Positions 17,695-27,083 of a stretch of 48,327 bases of DNA are shown here, piece by piece. The stretch is from DATGUN01 sp035301285 (GTDB taxonomy: Bacteria; Bacillota; Bacilli; Bacillales; Amphibacillaceae): assembly GCA_035301285.1 (NCBI GenBank), contig DATGUN010000044.1, positions 1 to 48,327 on the forward strand, in the 5' to 3' direction. Below the pieces are notes generated by a model, which was not told where the DNA came from, searched no databases, and saw only the letters and a list, made by a program, of their open reading frames with translations. Position 1 is the first letter of the stretch, and each line of letters begins with the position of its first letter. Position numbers and translations under genes: made by a program.

Positions 17695-18498
17695 TCACCT
17701 CCATCCTTTATGCTTATCGATAAATGTCGCCAATTCATATTCCAAGACTGGCGTTACACCCAATCTATTATTTGTCATATGGACATGCGAAATCAATAAC
17801 TCAATATCATCCATGATTCCCGTTTCTTTTAAGCAATCTAAATAATCATGATACACTGTGAAACGTTCTGGACCTTCTTCGATTAACATATGAAGCCTTT
17901 TCGATAGAACACTGGTATGTTCAAGATCAATCGATAACGTATCTTCTTTGGCATAAGACTCCCACATAGATGCATAGGAGCGATAAATATCCTTACCAGC
18001 CGGAGATTGACTGAATGTCAGAAAAATCAAGTCCAATCCCGCCATAATACGCTTAGCAAAGGAGAGTTTATTCAAGATCAACGCCATCTGGCTGCTTCGA
18101 TAGAACACTTTTTCGGATTTGATCATGCCCTCTCTGCCACCATAACGCTCATACTCCGGATGGTATGTAAAAGCCTCGACAGAACCATTCGGACACCAAT
18201 AGGTTTCTTGAATCGCTTCATTTTCCAGCATCGTCTTTTGATAATAATTGTCATAGTCGATTAATTGGATATCGTGAGTTTCCAGGTAAGACGCAATCGA
18301 TTGTTCAAAGCGCGCCTTAATCACGGGGTAATCTTTTTCAGCCGCTTCAAAGCGTAACCTGATATGCGGTCCGCCGAGCCAATAACGAATAAAAAAGAAC
18401 CGTTCCATATCGTTCTGTATCACAGCCGGAAAACGATGCTGCAAATAATCATCAATTGCTTTGAAATCATGGATATATCCGTGCAAGGCATACCACAT
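17695..18498 (-). CDS. Thiopeptide-type biosynthesis protein (LanB C-terminal/SpaB_C-like)
   Basis: 267 residues beginning MWYALHGYIHDFKAID with the family hallmark FFFIRYWLGGPHIRLRF near 50-66. This stand-alone SpaB_C-like fold is either the glutamate-elimination domain that completes Ser/Thr dehydration, or a TclM-type pyridine synthase that performs the formal [4+2] closure of a thiopeptide macrocycle. The cluster has two such proteins (see 25818-26867), which is what a thiopeptide needs: one of each. The ATG has GGAGGATGAAAA upstream. Which of the two does which step cannot be settled by eye. Confidence 0.78.
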   Translation of the reverse strand: MWYALHGYIHDFKAIDDYLQHRFPAVIQNDMERFFFIRYWLGGPHIRLRFEAAEKDYPVIKARFEQSIASYLETHDIQLIDYDNYYQKTMLENEAIQETYWCPNGSVEAFTYHPEYERYGGREGMIKSEKVFYRSSQMALILNKLSFAKRIMAGLDLIFLTFSQSPAGKDIYRSYASMWESYAKEDTLSIDLEHTSVLSKRLHMLIEEGPERFTVYHDYLDCLKETGIMDDIELLISHVHMTNNRLGVTPVLEYELATFIDKHKGWR

Positions 18499-18555
18499 TT
18501 TTCATCCTCCGTTTCTTCGCGATAAGCGCCCTTTGCCAATCACAGGTTTGTTCTT

Positions 18556-19890
18556 TTATACATATTCACTTAATTGATGGATAGGCGAATTACAGACAAC
18601 ACCCATAAAATTGATTTCCGTATCATCACCAAGAGAAAGGACTTCTTTCAGGTAGCGGTCATGATGGTTTTTCATCGGCCTGAATGCATATCCTTTTAGC
18701 CCGGCATAAGAGGCGGTGAGTTGCATGATTTCTCCTGCACTGATGATATGATCAACCAACCCACTGGTCGCTAAATGGCTTGTTTTCGTGAAACAGACTA
18801 AAATGAATCGATATGAATGCATATCAAAAAATTTATACGCGTTATACATAGTAGACCGATAATCGATTGGTCGGTCCGTCACAGAAAAATCAGACCAATA
18901 TATCGATTCCTTTCCTTCATTTTTCACAAGGAAACAATAATCAGTCTTTCGGTTGGAAAACATCGGACCGGAACGCTTGATCAGATCAAGTACTTCGGCA
19001 GGATCAAAATCATCAAACGTCTCAGCAAAATTATTATTGCCGACCGTCGTATGGGCCGATGTCCTCGTCAACATAGAAGGTACTTCCAAATACGGAATAC
19101 CCTCTGATTCAATCCGATTTGCTTCCATAACGGTTCGTTCATTGTAATCATCAAGCAGATTCCTTAAAAAATAACTGCCATGTAATTCGTCGTATCCCAA
19201 AGTCAACCGTTCATCGTAGCCGTCAACAACAGAAAAACAATCATCCCAAGACATTTCCGTCTCAGAGATGGCTAACGCAAATGATAGATAAGTCGTGTTC
19301 GGATCAATCGATGCCTTTTCATAGATCCGTTTAACCGGAAAATGTCTAAACAACTGAAAGGCTTCCCCTGAACCGATTAAGGTATTTTTAACATTATATA
19401 GTAGATGACCTGCATCAAGAATGGACGCATATAAAGAAAACTCTCCATAATAGCGCGTCAGATTCAAGACATCACTCAATCCGATGATATAAAAACGATC
19501 ATGGCATACCGTTTCAATGACATCTTTCGACAGACATAACATTTTGTTGTCGTACATACTGTAATAATAAATCTGTCCCCGGATAATGAACAAAAGACGT
19601 GCGGTATGCAAACTCCTCACCGATGGAGAGTTATTGTGATCTTGATAATAGCTTAATACATCAAAACGCTTGATCTTAAGTGTGTTTTTGATGATTGTAC
19701 CGATTATCCCCGGAAAGTCCTTCTTTTTTTCCACGCCATCCGAGATCCTGCGGATATATTCCTTCTTAAAGGGCAGCAAGAATTTCGAACGTGTGTATTC
19801 CACATTCGTATATCGATCACCCGAAAAAGTATGGTAATACGCAGACTCCATTTTTCCAGTGTGCTCGTTATGGGAAAGGATGCGGTTCAT
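18556..19890 (-). CDS. Two-domain SagB-like nitroreductase family protein
   Basis: 444 residues. Residues 45-200 resemble a SagB domain (PSVRSLHTARLLFII then LYASILDAGHLLYNV), and residues about 275-435 form a second nitroreductase-like half (ISAGEIMQLTASYAGLKGYAFRPMK). The usual RRSxR phosphate-binding motif and the PSxGA loop are weak or altered in both halves. It may oxidise azolines as a fused pseudo-dimer, or be a partner of the SagB at 16965-17687. The ATG has GAGGTG eight bases upstream and the gene overlaps the YcaO gene by 23 bases. Family assignment is good; activity is uncertain. Confidence 0.68.
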   Translation of the reverse strand: MNRILSHNEHTGKMESAYYHTFSGDRYTNVEYTRSKFLLPFKKEYIRRISDGVEKKKDFPGIIGTIIKNTLKIKRFDVLSYYQDHNNSPSVRSLHTARLLFIIRGQIYYYSMYDNKMLCLSKDVIETVCHDRFYIIGLSDVLNLTRYYGEFSLYASILDAGHLLYNVKNTLIGSGEAFQLFRHFPVKRIYEKASIDPNTTYLSFALAISETEMSWDDCFSVVDGYDERLTLGYDELHGSYFLRNLLDDYNERTVMEANRIESEGIPYLEVPSMLTRTSAHTTVGNNNFAETFDDFDPAEVLDLIKRSGPMFSNRKTDYCFLVKNEGKESIYWSDFSVTDRPIDYRSTMYNAYKFFDMHSYRFILVCFTKTSHLATSGLVDHIISAGEIMQLTASYAGLKGYAFRPMKNHHDRYLKEVLSLGDDTEINFMGVVCNSPIHQLSEYV

Positions 19891-21574
19891 GGTTGATCAC
19901 CTCTATTTCGCCATTCAGCTTATTCAAGCAAACAGCCTGTTTGATCCGTTCTTTATTGACATTTTGATGCAAGTAGCCAAATCCAATGTTTTGCATGGTT
20001 GGGATAATGATTTTCACACAATTGAAGCCGATTGCCTGCAATGTTCTGCTTGTTAAATTGGCTTGATAGAGATCATGATGTTCCGAAAGCTTTTCGATAA
20101 GCGCTTTGAACAGTTCCTTTTGACCACTGTATCGTCCCAAAAGATTTGAGCGCTGTCTTACCGATTCACAGGCATCGATCCGTCTGGATGAATCAATAGC
20201 AAAATCAAAGGCAAAGCTCATATCCGGAGATGAATATAAGCGGATATGATCATCAAGCCCTTTTATTTCCCGATAGTCTTCCTTCAACGTTGACACATCT
20301 GTTTTAGCACCATGTATTTTCTGGTACTCCAGAAACGCACGAATGGATGTAGAAGCTTCAACCAATGCCGATTCGATTGCTTTTTCCGGATCGACATCCG
20401 TGCCCGCCGATGTATAGAAAGCGATCCGTCTGGAATCATCCTCAATTTGTTCCAATAAAACCCAATAAGTTGGAACCTCGCTTTCAAGCGTAATATCAAA
20501 AATATGTGTCTGATATCCGTTCAAGCGTAAAAGTGCAATGACCCTATTGATTTTCGGATTGCGGAGACGTTCGATATCGGTCACCTTCAGCGGTTCTGAC
20601 ATGGAATACCAATGGACAAGGAAAGCATCCCGCTCAATGACTTCAAACAAGCCGCCGATCGACGCTTCGATATGATTGGAACCAAGTGCAATCCCATTTG
20701 AACTGTCAAGCACGTAACGTTTGTCGTATGGACTATCATAAAAATCGTCAGATGAAAAATAGAGACGCTCTTCTGGTATCAATACATATTTTTTCTGACG
20801 CAAATCATAGACATATCTCCAAAAAATAGGGGCGTCCGTTGAATATTCCGGAACCTGCAATGCCTCCTCATCATAATAGGCCGCAGGTACATGATTGAAA
20901 ACATTCAGTGATACAAAAGGCTTATGCTGCCGGGTCAGCTCATCCTCACTCGCATAGATATCGCTAACCGTCGATGGAACTGTACCATGGAAACGTTCCA
21001 ACCCTTCAAGTATGGCAGTGAAAAATGACTCCTTATACGTATCCGCTCTACCGTGGGAGTCGAATGTGCGTCTTCCAAGCGTTGCAAACATACTGATGAG
21101 AGGCATGCTGTCAGAAATGGTACGGACGTGTTCATCAAATAATCCAAATACGGGATGCAGATAACTATCAATATCCTTCTCCAGACCATCGGCAATCGTA
21201 TGGAAACATTTGGTACGATACCCTTCCAAAATCGTATCATCTGTGGGTATGATACTGTTCTCCAACAAGAATCCGATCGATTCCGGCTCGCCACAGTTTG
21301 GACATTGCGGATATTGGATCATCCTCAGTTTTGTAAATGTTTTTGCGATGACGTCGTATACGTAATAATACTCGCCATCACATTGAGCGGTTTCAGCAAT
21401 AAGCATATCTATAATAGAGTGATCGATATCCATCAAGGGAACATATGTCTCAAGCGGGACCTGCTTATCCTCCAATCTCTTCCGGACACATTCCATACAC
21501 CCCGATTCGTGATAAGAATAGGCAATCAAGATATAGTGACTGACTTTCATGCAAGCGATATTATCGATTGGCAT
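19868..21574 (-). CDS. YcaO-type azoline-forming cyclodehydratase
   Basis: About 568 residues. The N-terminal part has two CxxC pairs (SGCMEC at about 26-29 and QCPNCG at about 91-94), like a zinc-bearing TOMM scaffold domain. The YcaO ATP-binding domain follows, with SNGIALGSNHIEASIGGLFEVIERDAFLVHWY, and the C-terminus ends PHPFP, the PxPxP motif typical of azoline-forming YcaO proteins. It uses ATP to phosphorylate the amide and close thiazolines/oxazolines on Cys or Ser/Thr. The start is uncertain: ATG 21574 follows GGAGG closely and overlaps the upstream gene by 14 bases; ATG 21550 lies after that gene's stop. Confidence 0.88.
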   Translation of the reverse strand: MPIDNIACMKVSHYILIAYSYHESGCMECVRKRLEDKQVPLETYVPLMDIDHSIIDMLIAETAQCDGEYYYVYDVIAKTFTKLRMIQYPQCPNCGEPESIGFLLENSIIPTDDTILEGYRTKCFHTIADGLEKDIDSYLHPVFGLFDEHVRTISDSMPLISMFATLGRRTFDSHGRADTYKESFFTAILEGLERFHGTVPSTVSDIYASEDELTRQHKPFVSLNVFNHVPAAYYDEEALQVPEYSTDAPIFWRYVYDLRQKKYVLIPEERLYFSSDDFYDSPYDKRYVLDSSNGIALGSNHIEASIGGLFEVIERDAFLVHWYSMSEPLKVTDIERLRNPKINRVIALLRLNGYQTHIFDITLESEVPTYWVLLEQIEDDSRRIAFYTSAGTDVDPEKAIESALVEASTSIRAFLEYQKIHGAKTDVSTLKEDYREIKGLDDHIRLYSSPDMSFAFDFAIDSSRRIDACESVRQRSNLLGRYSGQKELFKALIEKLSEHHDLYQANLTSRTLQAIGFNCVKIIIPTMQNIGFGYLHQNVNKERIKQAVCLNKLNGEIEVINHEPHPFP

Positions 21575-23174
21575 CCACCTCCAGTTTCCTGACAACGAGA
21601 TTGGCTTGATTCATCTGTCTTTCATGAACCCATGCACTTTCAAAATAATCGAGGTTTTCCCTTTTGAAAATGTCAAGACTGTTATGGATGAACGCTGTCT
21701 CACTGTCCGGCATGGCTACATCCGCTTTCTCTACCTTCGAATGGAGCAATTCATTCCGGAGTGTTTCATCATTGACTTCCCCCAGGACTGTTACGGGGGC
21801 AATATCCGAGTTGCAGACCACCAACATATAATTCGGCAATAGCTTTGAAAGTTTTCGCTTCACATCAATGGTTCGTTTTCCATCTGTAAAAATCATGTCA
21901 GAAACGCCATCATATATATAGACCTCACAAGATTTTGAATGCATATATCGTTTCACATAAAAATGGATATCCATTTCAAGAAAACGGATGTATTCATAAA
22001 TTTCTTGGATTTCTTCTGCGCTGGGATCGACTTTATATATGGTATACGGTTCATCGACATGATTCAGAAGGAACAATGCTTTATCAACGAAATAGTCTTC
22101 TGATGAAGTTACCAGCCATTTCTGACGTTCTACAGCGGCATCCAAATAATAAGCGAGCCCTTCTTTCATGGCCTGAAAAGCCGTCTCAACATAATCCGTT
22201 CCGGCATACACAAACGTATCTGCATCCTTTTCCGTCGATGATAAGGAATACGTTGCATAGCCCATTTGATAGATGGTTGAATAAACATCATCTTTCCATC
22301 CGGGTATTTTTATAGGTATCGATGTTTCCTTGCTGATGAAGTCCTCGAAACGCCCTACCAATGTCAAAATATCCTTTTGATCCGAGGGTTCTGAAAACGA
22401 CAATTCTTTGATGGTCTGTGCGTAATTTTGCTGTTTAAGGTCGTATTCGTGAAATTTTCCATCACGATTCAGATAAAACGTCGACTGGCCAATACCGGCA
22501 ATGGATTTTATGATATAGATTGTGGCATAGAATGGAGCCACCTTGAATAAAACAGATGATGCATCGACATATTCGTAACCATCTTCTGAACCAGGTTGGA
22601 TGTTTGGTGGAGCCAGCTGGTGGTTGATTCCAATCAGTCTGTCTGACTCAGGAATTAATTCAATCGTCTTGTTCGTGTCTGCCACCGTACCTATGATCCA
22701 TGTTTGTGTGTCTTGTTCGTGGCTGACCTGAAGAGCCTGTCGCGTTAGAGCCTCCTTCAACCCAGGCAGTATGTTATCCGCTTCCGGGGTTATGAACAGT
22801 TGTGCATCATTCAATTTCCGGCATGCTTCCCGTATATCATTCTCCGGTGGCATGTACTGCAGTAACACAGGAAACCAGCCTTGAGATAAGTATTGTTCGA
22901 TAGTCCACGTACCGGGATAGAGTAGGACAGACCCCATTTTATGCAACGTTTTCAACGCTTTAAGGATATCGGTGTTATCGCCGGATACATGGGCACACAT
23001 GTGTTCAACCGATACAACATTTTCCGTCGCGTTAAGTATATTGATGAATAATTGATATTCGACTGATGATGTTTGCACCGATACTTCTTTAAAATAGTTT
23101 TTAATCAATGTTTGTTCACCATCAAAATGAATCATGGTATTTTGTCTGTTTAAGACGAATAGTTCACCCACCAT
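21561..23174 (-). CDS. Ocin-ThiF-like (F-protein) thiazole RiPP maturation protein
   Basis: 537 residues resembling the 'putative thiazole-containing bacteriocin maturation protein' family (E1/ThiF-like, non-adenylating). Residues 1-90 look like a winged-helix RRE (leader-binding domain): FVLNRQNTMIHFDGEQ, then SSVEYQLFINILN and DILKALKTLHKMGSVLLYPG. The middle carries a degenerate Rossmann-like E1 core. In F-dependent systems this protein binds the leader peptide and activates the YcaO partner, encoded directly downstream with overlap. The ATG has GAGGAGGT upstream. The CxxC zinc sites usual in C-proteins are absent here and occur instead in the YcaO N-terminus and in the 16108 protein. Confidence 0.75.
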   Translation of the reverse strand: MVGELFVLNRQNTMIHFDGEQTLIKNYFKEVSVQTSSVEYQLFINILNATENVVSVEHMCAHVSGDNTDILKALKTLHKMGSVLLYPGTWTIEQYLSQGWFPVLLQYMPPENDIREACRKLNDAQLFITPEADNILPGLKEALTRQALQVSHEQDTQTWIIGTVADTNKTIELIPESDRLIGINHQLAPPNIQPGSEDGYEYVDASSVLFKVAPFYATIYIIKSIAGIGQSTFYLNRDGKFHEYDLKQQNYAQTIKELSFSEPSDQKDILTLVGRFEDFISKETSIPIKIPGWKDDVYSTIYQMGYATYSLSSTEKDADTFVYAGTDYVETAFQAMKEGLAYYLDAAVERQKWLVTSSEDYFVDKALFLLNHVDEPYTIYKVDPSAEEIQEIYEYIRFLEMDIHFYVKRYMHSKSCEVYIYDGVSDMIFTDGKRTIDVKRKLSKLLPNYMLVVCNSDIAPVTVLGEVNDETLRNELLHSKVEKADVAMPDSETAFIHNSLDIFKRENLDYFESAWVHERQMNQANLVVRKLEVDANR

Positions 23175-23231
23175 TTGACCTCCTCAATGCCCATATACGC
23201 TTGTGATCATAGCAATGTACAAATACACAGC

Positions 23232-25796
23232 TTAATTGGTTTCTGCCGGCAATGGCGCTGTATGTGCCTGATAGATTTCAAAATTGTATTCTTTCACGTA
23301 AGGCCCATCATTGCTCAAATATTCTTCCATGAACAACAAACCGTAATCCGATACAGCAAATCGATGCGCAACTTCTTTTTCGAACATCTTAACGGATAAT
23401 GGATTGTCCATGTTGATATACAAAGGTTTGAAGCGGTACATATCCTCATCATCGTACTGTATGCTCTGATCGAGGACAATGAAAAATATTTTAGGGAGCG
23501 CCATATGAGAAAAAACATCATTCATACGCCTGTAATACATAAAGTCATCCTCACCCGTTTTCTTCTTCACCTCTTCCCCAATCACACTCAACCTTATCCT
23601 TCTTCGCGAGAGAATGATATGATCATAGGTGATGCGAGGGATCGTTTCCCTGGAAATCAGCTCACTCACGTTAAAGTACATTGCCCCTGAAGTGAACATT
23701 TGCAGCACTGTTGCAATGTATCCCGGCATATAAACAGGTGTGAGTGACCCCCTGAAACAAACCTTGGCCTCGTTGCCAAAAGGATCGATGAATTTCATCT
23801 GATTGGATTCGGTGTTGATTGTAAAATCTTCAAGCCTGACGAGAGTGTCATCCTTTTCCTGTACAAAGCGACGTGTGCCGATACCAGAAGTATAGCATTC
23901 TCGTTTTAATCGGTGCTGCTTGACATTCCCGTTGAATCCATATGTGTCTGTTAAATCATAGTAATTGTTACGGTCATAGAACGTCTCAATAAATGACTGA
24001 TATCTCTCACTGTTCTCAAGGTGTTCATGGAAAATATTCATGAAACGTGCTAGGTATTTTTCCTGTCCCTCATAGACCGAATTGATGATCAGGTGATCAC
24101 CATTGACCTGTGCAAAGATACTCGAAGCCAAATCAGATCCCGCCTTTAAATCATCAGGAATCTTGGCGACATACGTATCAATCAATGCTTTGATATCGAT
24201 AGAATACCCTTCCGCGCTATCGCATGCATCTTCAAAATCGGACAGGAACGCACTTTTCAGCTTGTCAAGCTCTTTCAATACCTCAGATTGAAATGTATCG
24301 CCTGCAACATATGTTGGATCTGTCCAATAATGGATCATCGCTTTTGAAACATCAAATAGAACGGCAAAAAAATCACTTTCCATTTTCAATGAATGATGAT
24401 CATCGGTAATCTGTCTGATCCGCTCTGCAAACTCCAGGCGCAATCGGATACTATTATCAAAAATGAGTGAAAATAACTGGATTTCCTTCAATGGTTCTTC
24501 AACATCCATCATAGATACATCTTCTGTCGTTTCCTTGTCGATAAAATAGCCATCTTCATAAAATATCTGATTGGGTAAGAACGTGATGCCCGTTTTTTCA
24601 CGGACCTTACGTAACACATCTGCGAGTTGAGCAAATAGAATATGCATATCATCCATATTTTCCGCAGACGAGATACGTATGGCAAGCCGGTAACACGTAT
24701 CTATAAATCCAATCATTTCACGATAATGATCCCCCTCCATCAATCTGGGAAGCTTTTGCTTAATATCTTCCAGGAAGTGGTCACAACTTCGTTCATCAAA
24801 ACCAATCGCAGGTACCAGCAGACCTATTTTCGTATAGTTATCGATCAAACGATGAACCTTGTTTTTATCAATCGCTGTCCCCAAAGCATGGTGCAGATCG
24901 TTAAATGTGATGAATGGCTTCACATTGAATAACTTCACCAATGCACCTGGGATTTTCAGTTTTCCCAAACGTTCATCAGAAAGAAAAACTTTCAATCGAC
25001 GGGATTGATCATTCTTAGCCAAAAACTCAATATAATGAGCGCCGTCTTGTGTCGATATCGAAAAAGGAGGGATGGTATATGTAATGTTTTCCTTAAAGTA
25101 TGTCGATTGCCCAGTATAATAAGAAATCAAATGATAGACAAACGTGAAATTGAGTGCGACGCTTTTATGATGGGCGCGTGACGCATATTTTTCATCACCA
25201 AACTCTACCCATCCGACATTGGTGATGTTACTGAATGGACTTGTCTTATAAGCTGCACGGTGAATGAAATTATGTAGGGTCCCTTCAAGTTTGCGATGCT
25301 TGCTGCGGTGCTCATCAACTGGCGTATCCAAATAAGACCGTAATTTATAATAGACTTTGGGATTGATCATCATCATCCCTTGAGCCAAAAACGGATTTCC
25401 TGAGAGCAATTCTTGATAGCGTCTCCGCACCTTTCTACAGTCCGCCAAAAAATTTTCCCGTGCTTTCTCCATGACTTCGTTATAGCGCGTAAAAGCATTC
25501 CGAAAATCGTTCATATTTTCATGGATGTCATTGGAATCGATTTGCAGTCTATCGATGCGCTCTACAAATTGTTTATATTTATGATTTCTCAAAAATCGAA
25601 TGGCATCGAGTAGAGTATGATCACTGGATTGCGCCAGAATGTCATGGAATACATCAATCAATTTGGTCTTCAATATACCGAGTGTCTCTTCTAAGTGTCG
25701 GGCCTCATCAAGCAAGCTTGTATCAAAATCTTGATTGAGGGCATCCTTTTCCAGTAAGTTCTCTCTTTTCAATATAAATGGATTATAGAGTAACAT
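23232..25796 (-). CDS. LanB-type dehydratase, N-terminal glutamylation domain (stand-alone)
   Basis: 854 residues, the size of split LanB N-domains of thiopeptide systems such as TclK/TbtB rather than full-length lantibiotic LanB (about 1000). It matches the Lant_dehydr_N architecture: YNPFILKRENLL at the start, GTLHNFIHRAAYKTSPFSNITNVGW near 160-184, and a C-terminal beta region with HIILSRRRIRL. These enzymes use glutamyl-tRNA to glutamylate Ser/Thr of the precursor; a separate elimination protein then yields dehydroalanine or dehydrobutyrine. The ATG has GGAGGGGGTC upstream. The neighbouring LanB-C-like genes at 25818 and 17695 supply the missing domain. Confidence 0.85.
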   Translation of the reverse strand: MLLYNPFILKRENLLEKDALNQDFDTSLLDEARHLEETLGILKTKLIDVFHDILAQSSDHTLLDAIRFLRNHKYKQFVERIDRLQIDSNDIHENMNDFRNAFTRYNEVMEKARENFLADCRKVRRRYQELLSGNPFLAQGMMMINPKVYYKLRSYLDTPVDEHRSKHRKLEGTLHNFIHRAAYKTSPFSNITNVGWVEFGDEKYASRAHHKSVALNFTFVYHLISYYTGQSTYFKENITYTIPPFSISTQDGAHYIEFLAKNDQSRRLKVFLSDERLGKLKIPGALVKLFNVKPFITFNDLHHALGTAIDKNKVHRLIDNYTKIGLLVPAIGFDERSCDHFLEDIKQKLPRLMEGDHYREMIGFIDTCYRLAIRISSAENMDDMHILFAQLADVLRKVREKTGITFLPNQIFYEDGYFIDKETTEDVSMMDVEEPLKEIQLFSLIFDNSIRLRLEFAERIRQITDDHHSLKMESDFFAVLFDVSKAMIHYWTDPTYVAGDTFQSEVLKELDKLKSAFLSDFEDACDSAEGYSIDIKALIDTYVAKIPDDLKAGSDLASSIFAQVNGDHLIINSVYEGQEKYLARFMNIFHEHLENSERYQSFIETFYDRNNYYDLTDTYGFNGNVKQHRLKRECYTSGIGTRRFVQEKDDTLVRLEDFTINTESNQMKFIDPFGNEAKVCFRGSLTPVYMPGYIATVLQMFTSGAMYFNVSELISRETIPRITYDHIILSRRRIRLSVIGEEVKKKTGEDDFMYYRRMNDVFSHMALPKIFFIVLDQSIQYDDEDMYRFKPLYINMDNPLSVKMFEKEVAHRFAVSDYGLLFMEEYLSNDGPYVKEYNFEIYQAHTAPLPAETN

Positions 25797-25817
25797 CTTT
25801 GACCCCCTCCAGGTAAA

Positions 25818-26867
25818 TCATTCAATCTTGTATAAGACGTTTCCATTAAAATAATCTTCATAGTATTTCACAGTAGAATAGGCATAGAATTGTTTTTTTA
25901 CCATGCTTTGTTCAAACAAAGGCAAGCTTAAGTAGAATAGATTGACAATGTCTCTGAAAACGAGCATTTTTTTGGATAAAATAAAACGCTCCAATTCTTC
26001 ATCTCCCATTTTCAAAAGGTTGTCATGAAAAGGATTGCTTATTTTCGATAGCCTGCTCTTCAACAGTTCCAACTGTGGTTTTAGGTCAATCCCTTCCTCT
26101 CCCTCATAATTCCGGTAATCAAAGTTTTTATGCATTTCCTTCGCTATCCGGGTCCAAACCATTTTCCATTCGACCATCAATTCATCGAGACCCTCTTTGA
26201 TGCAGATAGCATTATCGGCAAACAAAGCCCTTCGCCGTTCTTCAAACGTATGTTGGATATTGCTGTTCAAGCCACGTGCTTCGATATTGGAAAGAAAGCC
26301 TTGGGCATGCGAAAGAAACGTTAGGTACCCTCTGGATGGCCCATCTTCGAATAACGTTGCAATATGGATGAACATATATAAGAAGAGATGAGCTTTTTCT
26401 TTTGCGTTCATAGATTCAAGCTCGACCAGGATTTTCAGGTGAAGATCATTCAGTTCAAATCTATACGCATCAAATACATTGCGATGATGTTCGGAATTAT
26501 AAATGCCATGTTTTTTCGGTCTTTGTATAACCTTGCCATGATCATACATGAAATCGACATCAATTCCCTCACGCATTTCCACCTCAGACAGTGTTTTCTG
26601 CGATCTTAAATATTGGGTTTTTTTTTGGACAATCGCTTCTTCTGAAGGAGAATGATTGATGATATAGTGGTTGACCCAATCCCTTAATTCATCTATAATC
26701 CGTTCTTCATCCAAAGGATTCCGGAATACAATCAACGTATTCGGGCCATATTGCCAATCACTATCTATGTAATAATGGTGTTTCTCATTTCCAAGTGACG
26801 TATGAAGAATCATTTCCAAAATCAACGGAATTTTGCTGTTTTCATAATTATAAATGCTAATCGGCAT
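25818..26867 (-). CDS. Thiopeptide-type biosynthesis protein (second LanB-C-like protein)
   Basis: 349 residues. The N-terminal KHHYYIDSDWQYGPNTLIVFR (about 33-53) matches the SpaB_C-like entry strand seen in thiopeptide biosynthesis proteins. A largely helical remainder ends YSTVKYYEDYFNGNVLYKIE. It lies between the precursor and the LanB-N gene, so it may be the elimination protein (TclL role) working with that dehydratase, or the pyridine synthase (TclM role). The ATG has AAAGGAG ten bases upstream. Similarity to the second protein (17695-18498) is structural rather than obvious in sequence, consistent with different roles. Confidence 0.65.
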   Translation of the reverse strand: MPISIYNYENSKIPLILEMILHTSLGNEKHHYYIDSDWQYGPNTLIVFRNPLDEERIIDELRDWVNHYIINHSPSEEAIVQKKTQYLRSQKTLSEVEMREGIDVDFMYDHGKVIQRPKKHGIYNSEHHRNVFDAYRFELNDLHLKILVELESMNAKEKAHLFLYMFIHIATLFEDGPSRGYLTFLSHAQGFLSNIEARGLNSNIQHTFEERRRALFADNAICIKEGLDELMVEWKMVWTRIAKEMHKNFDYRNYEGEEGIDLKPQLELLKSRLSKISNPFHDNLLKMGDEELERFILSKKMLVFRDIVNLFYLSLPLFEQSMVKKQFYAYSTVKYYEDYFNGNVLYKIE

Positions 26868-27019
26868 GCGTTCGCAACTCCTTTATCAGTAAATAAAGCC
26901 AAACGGGAATCAGAGGTGTTTTTAAGAGAGGGATAAACGTACATGAAATGTGTATCCAGGTTGGAGTCGGCATAATTATGTAAGTATGGACACCTCATAT
27001 ACGGGTTTTTAGTAAGAGA

Positions 27020-27059
27020 GTAAGAAAGATTATAGGCATATAAGTACAATCTTTCTTAC
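27020..27059. other. Perfect 12-bp stem-loop between precursor and modification genes
   Basis: GTAAGAAAGATT (27020-27031) and AATCTTTCTTAC (27048-27059) are exact inverted repeats with a 16-base loop. The element is 25 bases past the precursor stop on the minus strand. No T-run follows, so it is probably a processing or mRNA-stabilising hairpin or a weak attenuator, giving more precursor than enzyme mRNA, as often seen in RiPP operons. Confidence 0.6.
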
Positions 27060-27083
27060 CCCTTCAAAATCATGATGATTTCA

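Noticed and set aside
26822..27049. 75-codon minus-strand ORF after the precursor, possible second precursor
   Set aside because: It runs through the stem-loop and into the LanB-C-like gene, has no ribosome site, and lacks a leader/core pattern.
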